NCBI RefSeq assembly: GCF_019655335.1
Contig: NZ_BPFD01000019.1
Location: 1-64,000, forward strand
Length of the DNA: 64,000 nt
From: Shewanella hafniensis
GTDB lineage: Bacteria; Pseudomonadota; Gammaproteobacteria; Enterobacterales; Shewanellaceae
Direction of reading: 5' to 3'
The translations under genes and the position numbers were made by a program. How positions within the stretch are numbered: the first letter of the stretch is position 1; every line of letters begins with the position of its first letter. The notes under the pieces were generated by a model that worked only from the letters and a program-made list of their open reading frames with translations, ran no database searches and was not told the origin of the DNA. Positions 37,723-47,495 of this stretch are shown here, in pieces.

Positions 37723-38076
37723 TTACTTAGTTGCCAGCTTCTCACGGATACGTGCAGATTTACCTGAACGATCACGCAGATAGTACAGTTTGGCGCGACG
37801 AACGCGGCCACGACGCTTAACTTCAATGCTAGCGATCAGTGGGCTGTGCGTTTGGAAAGCACGCTCAACACCTTCGCCATTAGAGATTTTACGTACTGTG
37901 AATGCAGAGTGCAGACCACGGTTACGCTTAGCAATTACAACGCCTTCAAAAGCCTGTAAACGCTCTTTATCGCCTTCTTTAACACGAACCTGAACGACTA
38001 CTGTATCACCAGCACCAAACGCAGGTACGTCTTGTTTCATTTGCTCATCGTTGAGCATTTTAATGATGTTGTTCAT
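37723..38076 (-). CDS. rplS: Ribosomal protein L19
   Basis: 117-residue large-subunit protein at the 30S-50S interface. The sequence is highly typical, including [40 protein letters not shown] and a basic C-terminus [20 protein letters not shown]. It is the last gene of the rpsP-rimM-trmD-rplS operon, 34 bases after trmD, with a terminator 40 bases on. Confidence 0.98.
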
Positions 38077-38110
38077 AACTTACTCCGTTCTAGAATTAAC
38101 TGAGCTACGA

Positions 38111-38857
38111 CTAAGCATGCTTGTTCATTGCTTCAACGAACTGCGCTAATAGAGTCGTTTGTTCGTCAGTCAGAGCTAGATTTTGCAATAATTCTGGCCG
38201 TCTCAGTAAAGTCCTACCAAGGCTTTGCTGTAAACGCCAGAGTCTAATTTGTTCGTGGTTGCCACTTAGCAGCACTGCCGGTACGTCAAGACCATCTAGG
38301 CTTTCAGGGCGAGTGTAATGTGGACAATCCAGTAAACCGTCGGAGAAAGAATCTTGCTCCGCCGAAGCTTGTTTTCCTAGCACGCCAGGAACCAATCTCG
38401 ATACTGAATCTATCAGAGTCATCGCCGGTAATTCGCCGCCCGAAAGCACGTAATCCCCTATCGACCACTCTTCATCCACTTCCGTTTGAATGATGCGTTC
38501 ATCAATACCTTCGTATCGACCACAGACCAAAATCAAACGTGATGATTGAGCCAACTCAGTGACGCCTTGCTGATCCAGCTTGCGTCCTTGAGGTGACAAG
38601 TAAATCACCTTCGCACCTTCACCCGCTGCAGCTTTCGCTGCATGGATGGCATCACGCAAGGGTTGCACCATCATCAACATTCCGGGACCACCGCCGTAAG
38701 GCCTGTCATCTACCGTATTGTGTCTATCATGGGTGAAATCACGGGGATTCCACATGTGCAACTCGAGCAGGCCGTTTTTCACGGCTCGACCCGTAACTCC
38801 AAAGTCTGTCACGGCACGGAACATCTCTGGGAACAGGGTTATTACCCCTAACCACAT
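38111..38857 (-). CDS. trmD: tRNA (guanine-37-N1) methyltransferase TrmD
   Basis: 248-residue SPOUT-class enzyme that methylates G37 next to the anticodon and so prevents frameshifting. The trefoil-knot cofactor site is visible as [13 protein letters not shown] (near 110) and [14 protein letters not shown] (near 132). [13 protein letters not shown] starts the protein, preceded by GAGGT at good spacing. It follows rimM by 15 bases. Confidence 0.98.
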   Translation of the reverse strand: MWLGVITLFPEMFRAVTDFGVTGRAVKNGLLELHMWNPRDFTHDRHNTVDDRPYGGGPGMLMMVQPLRDAIHAAKAAAGEGAKVIYLSPQGRKLDQQGVTELAQSSRLILVCGRYEGIDERIIQTEVDEEWSIGDYVLSGGELPAMTLIDSVSRLVPGVLGKQASAEQDSFSDGLLDCPHYTRPESLDGLDVPAVLLSGNHEQIRLWRLQQSLGRTLLRRPELLQNLALTDEQTTLLAQFVEAMNKHA

Positions 38858-38872
38858 CTGTTGTACCTCGAC

Positions 38873-39403
38873 TTAGAAGTCAGGATCCCAATCCACTAAA
38901 ATCTGTTTACCTTGCAGGTCCACCGTTTTGATGAACTGCTCAGGGACAAAGGGGATCATACGTTCCACTTTGCCGAAACTATCTTTAGCGTTGGCTTTAA
39001 CGAGTAATACGTCGTTCGATCCTGTTTCCACGATCTGATCGACAATCCCCATGTTATAGCCAGTTGTGTTGACCACTTCGCAACCTATGAGATCACGCCA
39101 GTAGAATTCATCTGCTGGCAAATCGTTCATCTGTTCCGGCAAAATCGCAATCTCACAATTTGTGAGCATTTGCGCTTGCTCCCGTGTTTCTACGCCATCA
39201 AGTAAGGCAACAACGGCCTTACCTTGATAACGCCACTGGGTGACCTTTATTTCGCGCCATTCACCATTTTCTTTAATAAGCCAAGGTGAATAGTCAAAGA
39301 TACCTTCAACAGAATCGGTATAGGCGGTGATTTTCAGCCAACCTTTAATGCCATGACAGGAGCCTAATTTCCCCAGTACGACTGGCTGTTGGTTACTGCT
39401 CAT
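38873..39403 (-). CDS. rimM: Ribosome maturation factor RimM
   Basis: 176-residue factor for 30S head maturation that contacts S19. The N-terminal RimM barrel holds [18 protein letters not shown], and the PRC-barrel holds [13 protein letters not shown] and [14 protein letters not shown]. The ATG at 39403 is preferred over the TTG one codon earlier. It lies between rpsP and trmD, the universal order in gammaproteobacteria. Confidence 0.97.
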   Translation of the reverse strand: MSSNQQPVVLGKLGSCHGIKGWLKITAYTDSVEGIFDYSPWLIKENGEWREIKVTQWRYQGKAVVALLDGVETREQAQMLTNCEIAILPEQMNDLPADEFYWRDLIGCEVVNTTGYNMGIVDQIVETGSNDVLLVKANAKDSFGKVERMIPFVPEQFIKTVDLQGKQILVDWDPDF

Positions 39404-39423
39404 CAATCTATACCTTAACGCTA

Positions 39424-39675
39424 TTAAGCTGTTGCTTTACGAGCGTCTTTGATCAGTTTTGCTACACGTTCTGTAGCAGCTGCACCGTTAGAAACCCAGT
39501 GCTCAACGCGAGCTAGGTCTAAACGTAAAGTTTCTTCTTGGCCACGGGCCAATGGGTTGAAGAAACCTACACGCTCAATGAAACGACCGTCACGAGCGTT
39601 ACGGCTATCAGCAACAACGATGTTGTAAAATGGACGCTTTTTTGCGCCGCCACGAGCTAAACGAATGGTAACCAT
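39424..39675 (-). CDS. rpsP: Ribosomal protein S16
   Basis: 83-residue small-subunit protein, first gene of the operon. [20 protein letters not shown] and [15 protein letters not shown] are diagnostic. The promoter and a terminator-like hairpin lie upstream of its start. Confidence 0.98.
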   Translation of the reverse strand: MVTIRLARGGAKKRPFYNIVVADSRNARDGRFIERVGFFNPLARGQEETLRLDLARVEHWVSNGAAATERVAKLIKDARKATA

Positions 39676-39708
39676 GCGTTTTCAATCCTCTAATGATTTG
39701 CTTTGAAG

Positions 39709-39750
39709 CAAAAATAAAAACTGGAACCCCGTGTTCGCGAAGAGTCCCAG
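39709..39750 (-). terminator. Terminator-like hairpin in the rpsP leader
   Basis: On the minus strand CTGGGACTC can pair with GGGTTCCAG (two G-U pairs) around a 12-base loop, followed at once by TTTTTATTTTT. It lies 34 bases before the rpsP start and after the likely rpsP promoter. It could end ffh transcripts, attenuate the rpsP operon, or both. Confidence 0.65.
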
Positions 39751-39765
39751 ATAGAAAGCCGGAAG

Positions 39766-39793
39766 ATTTTACCTGAGTTTCCAACTAATGCAA
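39766..39793 (-). promoter_or_regulatory. Probable rpsP operon promoter
   Basis: On the minus strand TTGCAT (39793-39788), a 16-base spacer and TAAAAT (39771-39766). Transcription would start near 39759, giving a leader of about 85 bases that contains the hairpin at 39709-39750. Confidence 0.55.
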
Positions 39794-39893
39794 CCAAAGA
39801 TGGCGATTATTACGCCTGCATCCTTAGTTAGCAGTTCATTGTTGCCAGAGTCAACCGACTGATAAAGTGCTAAGTTTAACTAAAAATGTCCGA

Positions 39894-41267
39894 TTAACGA
39901 CCTGGAAATTTCATTCCAGGCGGCATCATGCCACGCATTCCGCGCATCATTTTTTGCATGCCGCCCTTAGCGGACATTTTTTTCATCATCTTTTGCATTT
40001 GCGTAAACTGTTTCAATAAACGGTTTACGTCTTGAATTTGCGTGCCAGAACCCGCAGCAATACGACGCTTGCGTGAGCCCTTGATTAAATCAGGGTTCTT
40101 ACGCTCTTTTGACGTCATCGAATTAATGATGGCTTCCATTTGGCCTGTCATCTTGCCGTCTTGGATTTGCGCTAGGGCTTCTGGGGGCAATTGGCCGACA
40201 CCGGGCAGTTTTTCTAGCATGTTCATCATGCCGCCCATGTTTTTCATTTGCTGTAACTGCTCACGGAAATCTTCTAAATCGAAACTGCCACCCTGCTTCA
40301 CTTTCGAAGCCAGCTTCATGGCCTTTTCTTTATCGACGCCGCGCTCAACTTCTTCGATAAGCGATAACACATCGCCCATGCCCAAAATACGCGAGGCAAT
40401 ACGGTCCGGATGGAAAGGCTCTAACGCGTCGGTCTTTTCACCGACACCGAGGAATTTAATCGGCTTACCCGTAATGTGGCGAATCGATAACGCTGCACCA
40501 CCGCGAGCATCACCGTCGACCTTAGTTAAAATCACACCGGTGAGCGGCAGCGCTTCGTTAAAGGCTTTGGCTGTGTTCGCCGCGTCTTGACCTGTCATAG
40601 CATCAACAACGAACAAGGTCTCGATAGGCTTAACCGCAGCGTGTAAGCTTTTAATCTCATCCATCATGGCTTCGTCGACGTGCAGACGACCCGCGGTATC
40701 GAGAATAACCACATCGATGAACTTTAATTTAGCGTGGGCAATCGCCGCTTTCGCAATGTCGATTGGCTTTTGGCTAACGTCCGATGGGAAAAACTCCACC
40801 GCAACTTCTTGCGCTAACGTCTCAAGCTGTTTAATCGCCGCGGGACGATAAACGTCAGCACTGACGACTAATACCGATTTTTTATGGCGTTCGCGTAAAA
40901 ATTTACCCAGTTTGGCCACACTGGTGGTTTTACCCGCACCTTGCAGACCCGCCATCATAATCACAGCTGGCGGCTGAGTGGCTAAATCTAGGGCTTCATT
41001 CGCCTCACCCATGGATTTTTCAAGTTCACTTTGAACTATCTTAATAAAGGCTTGACCTGGGCTTAAGCTTTTAGAGACTTCTTGGCCAACGGCACGTTCT
41101 TTTACATTATTAACGAATTCGCGCACCACAGGCAGGGCAACATCGGCCTCCAGCAGTGCCATACGCACTTCGCGCAGGGTTTCCTTAACGTTTTCTTCAG
41201 TTAAGCGACCACGGCCACTGATATTTTTCAGTGTGCGTGACAGTCTGTCGGTTAGGTTCTCAAACAT
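39894..41267 (-). CDS. ffh: Signal recognition particle protein Ffh
   Basis: 457-residue GTPase that, with 4.5S RNA, delivers nascent inner-membrane proteins to FtsY. The N domain is about 1-90. The GTP-binding motifs are GLQGAGKTTSVAKLG (about 104-118), ILDTAGRL (about 188) and TKVDGDARGG (about 246). The methionine-rich M domain is at the C-terminus (MQKMMKKMSAKGGMQKMMRGMRG, here 433-455). The length is that of E. coli Ffh (453). ypjD is divergent, as in E. coli. Confidence 0.98.
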   Translation of the reverse strand: MFENLTDRLSRTLKNISGRGRLTEENVKETLREVRMALLEADVALPVVREFVNNVKERAVGQEVSKSLSPGQAFIKIVQSELEKSMGEANEALDLATQPPAVIMMAGLQGAGKTTSVAKLGKFLRERHKKSVLVVSADVYRPAAIKQLETLAQEVAVEFFPSDVSQKPIDIAKAAIAHAKLKFIDVVILDTAGRLHVDEAMMDEIKSLHAAVKPIETLFVVDAMTGQDAANTAKAFNEALPLTGVILTKVDGDARGGAALSIRHITGKPIKFLGVGEKTDALEPFHPDRIASRILGMGDVLSLIEEVERGVDKEKAMKLASKVKQGGSFDLEDFREQLQQMKNMGGMMNMLEKLPGVGQLPPEALAQIQDGKMTGQMEAIINSMTSKERKNPDLIKGSRKRRIAAGSGTQIQDVNRLLKQFTQMQKMMKKMSAKGGMQKMMRGMRGMMPPGMKFPGR

Positions 41268-41556
41268 CGTCCTGTTCTATACCTTTAAGAATCTCGATTG
41301 ATGGGCTGTATTATAACGATGCATGCGCATTATGCTACTGCTGCACCCATCTTGATTGTGGTTAAGTGTTTTACTTGCGCTGAGTCATGTTTTATTGTCG
41401 TTAACACACTATTTAACCCTAACAATAAGAATCTGCTAAATTTTGCAACTCATGTCACTGCCCATTTGCCGACGGCTCATGTTATTCTAGGGAAAATATT
41501 GATCTGTATGCCCCGTTTATAAGGCACCTTTAACTACACAAATAGGTTAATTACCC

Positions 41557-42345
41557 ATGGTCATCTTTTCTGCCTCAGCCATGTTTTTTTATTGCATTGC
41601 ATTGGTACTAGTGACGAGTCGATTGTTCCACCCCGACGGTCCGAATCGCCGCGCCGTCGCAGGTATAGCAGCTATTGCGGTCATTCTGCATGCTGCAGCA
41701 TTATCCCAAGTGATTTTCACCACCGATGGGCAAAACTTTAGCCTGACGAACGTGATTTCCTTAGTAAACTGGATTATCGCTTTCACTTTTACAATATTAA
41801 TGTTCAGGCTGAAGGTGATTGTTGTAGTGCCCGTGGTTTACGCCTGTTCTGTGCTATCGGTCGCCCTGCTCTGGTTATTGCCGCCTAAGTTCATCACGCA
41901 TTTTGAGCTTTATCCTGAAGTTTTAGCCCATGTCGTCTTGTCACTCATGGCCTACAGTGCCCTGATGATTGCCGCCCTGTATGCGATACAGCTGGCGATG
42001 ATCCAGAATAAGCTGAAGAAAAAACAATTTATGCTAAGCCCTGGCATTCCGCCGCTGATGACAGTTGAGAAACAACTTTATCATTTAGTGATTATCGGCG
42101 TTATCTTACTCAGTTTGTCACTCGCAACCGGCTTTATCTTCCTTGAAGACATGTTTGCAGACGGCAAAGGTCATAAGGCCATTCTGTCGATAATGGCTTG
42201 GTTTGTATACATTACAATGTTGTGGCAACAGTATTGGGTCGGCTGTAAAATTCGTACCGCGGTCATTTATACTCTGACTGGCGCCACCTTACTTTCGCTC
42301 GCTTATTTTGGCGCGCGCATCGTCAAAGAGTTAATCCTCAACTAA
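41557..42345 (+). CDS. ypjD: YpjD-like CcsA-family membrane protein
   Basis: 262-residue inner-membrane protein with eight hydrophobic segments, related to the cytochrome c assembly CcsA/CcmC core. The conserved DUF segment around AHVVLSLMAYSALMIAALYAIQL and the late FLEDMFADGKGHKAILSIMAW are as in E. coli YpjD. The tryptophan-rich haem motif of CcmC is replaced. YpjD has been linked to haem or copper handling in relatives, without certainty. Its position between ffh (divergent) and the CorC-like gene is conserved with E. coli. Confidence 0.88.
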   Translation: MVIFSASAMFFYCIALVLVTSRLFHPDGPNRRAVAGIAAIAVILHAAALSQVIFTTDGQNFSLTNVISLVNWIIAFTFTILMFRLKVIVVVPVVYACSVLSVALLWLLPPKFITHFELYPEVLAHVVLSLMAYSALMIAALYAIQLAMIQNKLKKKQFMLSPGIPPLMTVEKQLYHLVIIGVILLSLSLATGFIFLEDMFADGKGHKAILSIMAWFVYITMLWQQYWVGCKIRTAVIYTLTGATLLSLAYFGARIVKELILN

Positions 42346-42352
42346 ACATTTA

Positions 42353-42397
42353 GTCGGCAAAGGCAGTTAATGCCGCTGCCGACTTGACACTTTTTTT
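42353..42397 (+). terminator. Interrupted hairpin with T-run between ypjD and the CorC-like gene
   Basis: GTCGGCA plus GGCA pair with TGCC plus TGCCGAC, with two small bulges. Seven T occur a few bases later (42391-42397). It may reduce read-through into the next gene. Confidence 0.5.
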
Positions 42398-42443
42398 AAA
42401 TGTCGGTATTTACTTAAGTTTACTGGCCACATTGGAGCCTTTT

Positions 42444-43718
42444 TTGGACGCTATATCGACAAGCGCACTCCTGATCGTTTTACTAGTGCTTATCCTATTC
42501 TCTGCCTATTTCTCAGGCTCAGAAACCGCCATGATGACACTCAACCGCTACCGTCTACGCCACTTAGCCAGTAATGGCCATAAAGGGGCGATTAGAGCTT
42601 TGAAGTTGCTTGAGCGTCCTGACCGTTTGATTGGTTTGATCTTAATCGGCAATAACTTAGTCAATATTTTAGCATCGGCTATCGCCACTATTATTGGTAT
42701 GCGCCTCTGGGGGGACTTAGGTGTCGCCATCGCTACCGGTGTGCTGACACTCGTTGTACTGGTATTTGCTGAAGTCACCCCCAAAACCATAGCCGCACTC
42801 AATCCAGAACGTATCGCCTTCCCCTCCAGCATACTGCTGCGCTGGTTGTTAATCCTATTAGCGCCCTTAGTGAAAGGCGTTAACCTCATCACGTCAGGTT
42901 TTTTACGTTTGATGGGAATTAAAACCGTTAATAGTAGCGATGCCTTAAGCCAAGAAGAGTTACGCACTGTCGTACATGAAGCGGGGGCACTTATCCCCCA
43001 ACGTCACCAAGAAATGCTGTTATCTATCCTAGATTTAGAGAAAGTCACCGTTGAAGACATTATGGTGCCGCGCTCGGATATCTACGGGATTAACGTCAAT
43101 GACGAATTTAAAGTCATCAATCGCCAGGTGATCCAAAGCCCGCACACCCGAGTGTTAGTTTATCGCGACACAGTTGACGATGCGGTGGGCTTTATTCATT
43201 TGCGCGATGCCCTGCGATTACAATCGAAAGAGCAATTCAGCAAGTCATCTCTGCTGCGCGCGGTGAAAGAACTCTACTTTGTGCCTGAAGGTACGCCACT
43301 CAATGTGCAACTGGCTAACTTTCAGCAGAACAAAGAGCGCATCGGCTTAGTGGTTGATGAATATGGCGATATTCAAGGTCTAGTGACGCTCGAAGATATT
43401 CTCGAAGAGATTGTCGGCGACTTTACCACCTCAATGTTAACCACGCCGAGTGAAGATATTAAAGTGCAGCAAGATGGCAGTTACTTAGTCGATGCCAGCA
43501 TTACCATTCGTGATTTGAATAAAGAAATGAAGTGGAACTTCCCGACCGACGGCCCTAAGACCCTCAACGGTCTGATCCTAGAATACCTAGAGGAAATCCC
43601 CTCAGCGAACACCAGTTTACGTTTAGCTGGGTATCCTTTAGAGATCATCGATGTGGCTGAAAATATGATTAAAACCGTGCGCATCATTCCGCTGCATTAT
43701 CACCCGCCCAGAGCTTAG
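42444..43718 (+). CDS. yfjD: CNNM/HlyC-CorC family transporter-like protein (YfjD)
   Basis: 424-residue membrane protein: an N-terminal CNNM (DUF21) membrane domain with three or four segments, a CBS pair (about 195-330; EDIMVPRSDIYGINV, LVTLEDILEEIVGDF) and a CorC_HlyC C-terminal domain. It is implicated in magnesium or other cation efflux. The TTG at 42444 is proposed as start because GGAG lies 8 bases upstream and the first residues align with E. coli YfjD (AISTSALLIVLLVLIL). A further TTG 20 codons upstream gives an unlikely extension. Confidence 0.88.
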   Translation: MDAISTSALLIVLLVLILFSAYFSGSETAMMTLNRYRLRHLASNGHKGAIRALKLLERPDRLIGLILIGNNLVNILASAIATIIGMRLWGDLGVAIATGVLTLVVLVFAEVTPKTIAALNPERIAFPSSILLRWLLILLAPLVKGVNLITSGFLRLMGIKTVNSSDALSQEELRTVVHEAGALIPQRHQEMLLSILDLEKVTVEDIMVPRSDIYGINVNDEFKVINRQVIQSPHTRVLVYRDTVDDAVGFIHLRDALRLQSKEQFSKSSLLRAVKELYFVPEGTPLNVQLANFQQNKERIGLVVDEYGDIQGLVTLEDILEEIVGDFTTSMLTTPSEDIKVQQDGSYLVDASITIRDLNKEMKWNFPTDGPKTLNGLILEYLEEIPSANTSLRLAGYPLEIIDVAENMIKTVRIIPLHYHPPRA

Positions 43719-43741
43719 CTTTCGATTTGCCCCATAAAAAT

Positions 43742-43777
43742 TCGGCCGAACGACATATTAATATGTCGTTCGGCCGA
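43742..43777 (-). terminator. 36-base perfect palindrome, terminator of the DUF962 gene
   Basis: A perfect palindrome centred on TTAA, with arms TCGGCCGAACGACATATT. On the minus strand it is followed by AATTTTTATG, so it suits transcripts from 44340. On the plus strand no T-run follows. Confidence 0.75.
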
Positions 43778-43818
43778 CTGCTCCCCCGAGCAATACTTTT
43801 CCCAAGTGATGTAACGAG

Positions 43819-44340
43819 TTAAACCTTTTTCGCCTCCAATGCGCGGCGTTTTTCAATCGCCATCGGCGTTATCTGGGCATTGAGCGCCTTTTCTAGGCCA
43901 AACATAAAATACACTTCCGCCATTAAGAAAAATGGCCCAATTAGTAACTGATTCAAATCATCCACAAAAGCAGGCTTAGCTTTTTCATATTGATGGCCGA
44001 TTAGCTGAAACACCCAGCCCACCACAAATACCCCTAGGGCAAGCCAAGTGGCACCGGCGATATGCGCCGCCCATTCAGTTGTGAGCAGCACAGGAACCAT
44101 AAATAATATGAGCCCCATTGAAAGCCTTAAGTGCAAACGGACATAGTAGGCCGACACTAACACGCCGACAATCACGGCTAAACTGGTCTCACCCAGACTG
44201 CCCAGCGGAATACGTACAGTGGCCAGCAACAGGAAAGCAGACCAAATAATCAGTGGGATACCAATAAAATGGGTCTGAATATTACGCTGATTTAAGTGCA
44301 CACTTTTGTAGGTCGATAACTGCTCTGCGGCGGATTTCAT
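43819..44340 (-). CDS. DUF962 (Mpo1-like) membrane protein
   Basis: 173-residue integral membrane protein of the DUF962 family. The conserved N-terminal HLNQRNIQTHFIGIPLIIWS and the later GWVFQLIGHQYEKAKPAFVDDLNQLLIGPFF are diagnostic, and the His residues are those proposed to bind iron in the yeast Mpo1 dioxygenase, which shortens 2-hydroxy fatty acids. A similar lipid role is inference. I start at the ATG at 44340 because GAGGAA lies 7 bases upstream; the open frame extends 26 codons further with no support. Confidence 0.85.
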   Translation of the reverse strand: MKSAAEQLSTYKSVHLNQRNIQTHFIGIPLIIWSAFLLLATVRIPLGSLGETSLAVIVGVLVSAYYVRLHLRLSMGLILFMVPVLLTTEWAAHIAGATWLALGVFVVGWVFQLIGHQYEKAKPAFVDDLNQLLIGPFFLMAEVYFMFGLEKALNAQITPMAIEKRRALEAKKV

Positions 44341-44498
44341 TCTGGGTTCCTCTTCATTTGCCCCTGCTCTTGCCTGCGCCAAATTGAGAGGCGCAAGCCA
44401 TAAACTAACGTAAAACAATTAAGCTGAACAGCAAAAGTAAATAAATTGTTGCATTCACTGATTTGGCACTTATTTTGATACCCACCCAGAAATGAAAA

Positions 44499-44518
44499 AA
44501 GGAACCCTGAGGTTCCTT
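44499..44518 (-). terminator. Terminator of the pdxJ-acpS operon
   Basis: AGGAACC and GGTTCCT form a 7-bp stem around CTGA. The minus-strand transcript then reads a run of six T. It lies just after the acpS stop. Confidence 0.85.
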
Positions 44519-44548
44519 CTTGATAGACGACAAACACAAAACTCGGAT

Positions 44549-44932
44549 TTATTGAGACTCTATAATTACCGTCGCAATCGCATAGGATTTTTCATCGGCA
44601 ATAGAGATATGTCCAATCGCCGCTTTAAGCTGCTGTAAGCGCGCAAGCGCCCCTTCAGTAAAGTGAATCGTCGGCGCACCATCAGCATTATTACCAATGT
44701 GAATATGCTGAAACGACACGCCGCGGCCAATGCCCGTACCGAGCGCTTTGGCTGCAGCTTCTTTGGCGGCAAAACGCTTGGCAAGATAACGGCTTGGCTG
44801 ACTATGGCCAGTATAAATGGCCAACTCAGCCTCGGTCAGCACACGTTTCGCCAGCTTATCGCCTGCGCGCGCCACATGCGCCTGAATCCGCTCAATCTCA
44901 ACGATATCTGTGCCTAGGCCGACAATCGCCAT
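44549..44932 (-). CDS. acpS: Holo-acyl-carrier-protein synthase
   Basis: 127-residue enzyme that attaches phosphopantetheine from CoA to ACP. GLGTDIVEIERI (5-16) holds the metal-binding Asp, and RFAAKEAAAKALGTGIG (about 53-69) holds the catalytic stretch. Its ATG overlaps the pdxJ stop by one base (TAATG), so it is translationally coupled. It is the last gene of the block. Confidence 0.97.
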   Translation of the reverse strand: MAIVGLGTDIVEIERIQAHVARAGDKLAKRVLTEAELAIYTGHSQPSRYLAKRFAAKEAAAKALGTGIGRGVSFQHIHIGNNADGAPTIHFTEGALARLQQLKAAIGHISIADEKSYAIATVIIESQ

Positions 44933-45669
44933 TATTCGCCTCGACGACCTTCAAGCATTAACTCTTTCATGTCTTTTACTGCTGTCGCTAAACCGTCAAT
45001 GGCGGCACGGGCGACAATCGCATGGCCGATATTGAGTTCATATAACTCAGGAATCGCCGCAATCGGTTTCACGTTGTGATAATGCAAACCATGACCCGCG
45101 TTAACCACTAAACCTTTGCCATGGGCGTATTTGGCCATTTCGCTGATACGCGCTAGCTCAGTGGCTTCTTCTGCTTCCGTTTTCGCATCAGCATAACAGC
45201 CAGTGTGGATTTCTATAAGCGGTGCGCCTGACGCAACGGCGGCATCGATTTGAGTTTTATCGGCGTCGATAAATAAAGAGACTTGAATGCCCTCAGCCGC
45301 TAAACGAGTGACCGCTGCAGTGATTTTATCTAACTGCCCCGCCACATCTAAACCGCCTTCAGTCGTGACTTCTTGGCGCTTTTCTGGCACTAAACAAACA
45401 TAGGTCGGCTTAATGTCACAGGCGATGTTAAGCATTTCCTCAGTCACTGCACATTCAAAATTCATGCGGGTTTTCAAGGTTTTTGCCAGCAGATATACAT
45501 CGCGGTCTATGATGTGGCGTCTGTCTTCACGCAAATGGATAGTGATGCCATCGGCGCCAGCATGTTCAGCAATGGCGGCGGCATGCACAGGATCAGGATA
45601 ACTGGTGCCACGGGCTTGGCGCAGAGTAGCAATATGGTCGATATTCACGCCCAATAAGATACGGCTCAT
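44932..45669 (-). CDS. pdxJ: Pyridoxine 5'-phosphate synthase
   Basis: 245-residue TIM-barrel enzyme that condenses 1-deoxyxylulose 5-phosphate with the product of PdxA to make vitamin B6. [21 protein letters not shown] at the start and [13 protein letters not shown] are diagnostic, with the general-base Glu in HTGCYADA region nearby. The order recO-pdxJ-acpS is conserved with E. coli. Confidence 0.97.
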   Translation of the reverse strand: MSRILLGVNIDHIATLRQARGTSYPDPVHAAAIAEHAGADGITIHLREDRRHIIDRDVYLLAKTLKTRMNFECAVTEEMLNIACDIKPTYVCLVPEKRQEVTTEGGLDVAGQLDKITAAVTRLAAEGIQVSLFIDADKTQIDAAVASGAPLIEIHTGCYADAKTEAEEATELARISEMAKYAHGKGLVVNAGHGLHYHNVKPIAAIPELYELNIGHAIVARAAIDGLATAVKDMKELMLEGRRGE

Positions 45670-45739
45670 CGGGAACTCCTTAATGTTTAACGCTGATATT
45701 GCGGCCTATTGTACTTAGGCTCACGCTAAAAAACAGGAG

Positions 45740-46450
45740 CTAGGGCGAATTATTCCCATCTATCTTAGTTGGTACGGCAGTGCTGACGAACAATTGTCGA
45801 CTCAGTAGAGGTTTCGTACCAAGTAATGGCGTTAACAGGGAGCGCATCAGCAACTTAGCGCTCAAAAAATGTGCGTCGGTGAGTTGATTATCGTTAAGCG
45901 CCGTCAACATGGCGCCTTGATAGGCGTTACGCGCACGGGAATTGAGCACAAATTGAAAGCCTAACTCAGGCACGAGCTGGTAATAATCTTCAGCAACCAG
46001 TGGTTCACCTTGAGTATCGCGGCTAAGCGACGGCATAAAACCTAATTCCCGCAGCAAGGCAAGCTCAATATAACGCAGTTGGGATTGGCAAAACTTCGCG
46101 GCAAGGCCGACTAAAGCTTGATGATAAATGAGGAACAACTCTTCGGCGTTGTGCTGCACAGACAAAGTGCGAACCAATAACTCATTGATATACATGCCAG
46201 CAAACAAACTTTGGCCTGATAGAGGCACAGCAGGCGCTGCGGCTTCGACTTGAGTTAAGGTTTTTAATTCAGACTTACCGCTAAATTCGAAGATCAGCGG
46301 TTGAAAGGGCTGGAGAATACTCTTGATAGAGCGCTTACCGCTGCCGGTTCGGGCAACCACATCGACCCGTCCAATGCCGTCAACTAAAAGGTTAACTAAG
46401 ACACTGGACTCACGATATGGACGATGATGCAGAACATAGCCACGTTTCAT
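45740..46450 (-). CDS. recO: DNA repair protein RecO
   Basis: 236-residue RecFOR-pathway protein that loads RecA onto SSB-coated DNA. The OB-fold N-terminus MKRGYVLHHRPYRESSVLVNL and ARTGSGKRSIKSILQPFQPL, and the C-terminal helical part, are as in E. coli RecO. It lies 28 bases after era. A 70-base gap to pdxJ shows no terminator. Confidence 0.95.
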   Translation of the reverse strand: MKRGYVLHHRPYRESSVLVNLLVDGIGRVDVVARTGSGKRSIKSILQPFQPLIFEFSGKSELKTLTQVEAAAPAVPLSGQSLFAGMYINELLVRTLSVQHNAEELFLIYHQALVGLAAKFCQSQLRYIELALLRELGFMPSLSRDTQGEPLVAEDYYQLVPELGFQFVLNSRARNAYQGAMLTALNDNQLTDAHFLSAKLLMRSLLTPLLGTKPLLSRQLFVSTAVPTKIDGNNSP

Positions 46451-46478
46451 CGGTAAGCGCGCTCGATAGAATTAATAC

Positions 46479-47495
46479 TTAATCGTCACCGTAACCTAAG
46501 CTACGCAGGGCGCGTTCATCATCGGCCCAACCAGATTTCACTTTCACCCACACTTCGAGGAAGACTTTATTATCAAACAAGGTTTCCATGTCTAAGCGGG
46601 CTTGAGTCGCAATAGTACGAATACGTTCGCCCTTGCTACCAATCACCATACGTTTTTGACCTTCACGCTCAACGAGGATCAGGGCATTGATTTGATAAAC
46701 GCCATTTTCCATCATCTTGAACTGTTCGATTTCAACTGTCGCATCATAGGGTAATTCATCACCTAAGAAGCGCATCAGTTTTTCACGCACGATTTCTGAC
46801 GCCATAAAACGTTGCGAACGGTCGGTAACATAATCTTCAGGGAAGAAGAAAGGTCCCTCAGGAATTGATGCCGCAGCCAGCTCTAAAATTCGCTGGACGT
46901 TGGTCCCCTTGCTGGCTGAAATCGGCAAGATTTCATCAAAAGGATATTTTTTGGCGACTTCTTCCAAATAGGGGAACAGTGATTCTTTGTCTTTGATATT
47001 GTCGACTTTATTGATCGCCAGAATTGTCTGACGTTCTTCACCGCCACGGCGTAATTTGCTGAGCACCATTTCATCATCAGCGGTCCAGGTCATGCCATCA
47101 ACCACAAAAATCACCATAGACACATCAGCAAGTGAACTGGCCGCTGCGCGGTTCATCAAGCGGTTAATCGCCCGCTGCTCTTCTATGTGCAAACCTGGTG
47201 TATCGATGAACACGATTTGCTTAGGACCATCGGTATGAATACCCATGATACGGTGGCGCGTCGTTTGCGGCTTTTTAGAAGTAATACTCACCTTCTGACC
47301 AAGCAAACGGTTGATTAACGTCGATTTACCGACGTTAGGGCGACCAATAATCGCTACCATGCCGCAATAAGTGACATCGTAATGGGCCGACGGCGTTGGC
47401 GCGGCCGCATTCATCCTTGCCAGTAATTCATCTAAACTCGGCTCAGTTGCCGCTTTTGCAGCATCGATACCTGACAAGTCTGTTTTTTTGGTCAT
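46479..47495 (-). CDS. era: GTPase Era
   Basis: 338-residue essential GTPase for 16S rRNA 3'-end maturation and 30S assembly. The motifs are [10 protein letters not shown] (about 52-61), DTPGL (about 99) and NKVD (about 165), and the C-terminal KH domain holds [19 protein letters not shown]. It is about 37 residues longer than E. coli Era at the N-terminus, where a polar stretch rich in Ala, Thr and Pro precedes the GTPase. The extension could be real or due to an upstream start; the ATG at 47495 overlaps the rnc stop by 4 bases, which favours it. Confidence 0.96.
   Translation of the reverse strand: MTKKTDLSGIDAAKAATEPSLDELLARMNAAAPTPSAHYDVTYCGMVAIIGRPNVGKSTLINRLLGQKVSITSKKPQTTRHRIMGIHTDGPKQIVFIDTPGLHIEEQRAINRLMNRAAASSLADVSMVIFVVDGMTWTADDEMVLSKLRRGGEERQTILAINKVDNIKDKESLFPYLEEVAKKYPFDEILPISASKGTNVQRILELAAASIPEGPFFFPEDYVTDRSQRFMASEIVREKLMRFLGDELPYDATVEIEQFKMMENGVYQINALILVEREGQKRMVIGSKGERIRTIATQARLDMETLFDNKVFLEVWVKVKSGWADDERALRSLGYGDD

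Noticed and set aside
40042-40590. 182-codon open frame antisense to ffh
   Set aside because: The sense gene is a highly conserved ffh; the antisense product has no recognisable domain or ribosome site.
41298-41522. 74-codon plus-strand frame between ffh and ypjD
   Set aside because: Composition is Cys/His-rich, and it has no ribosome site or resemblance; the region should hold the divergent promoters.
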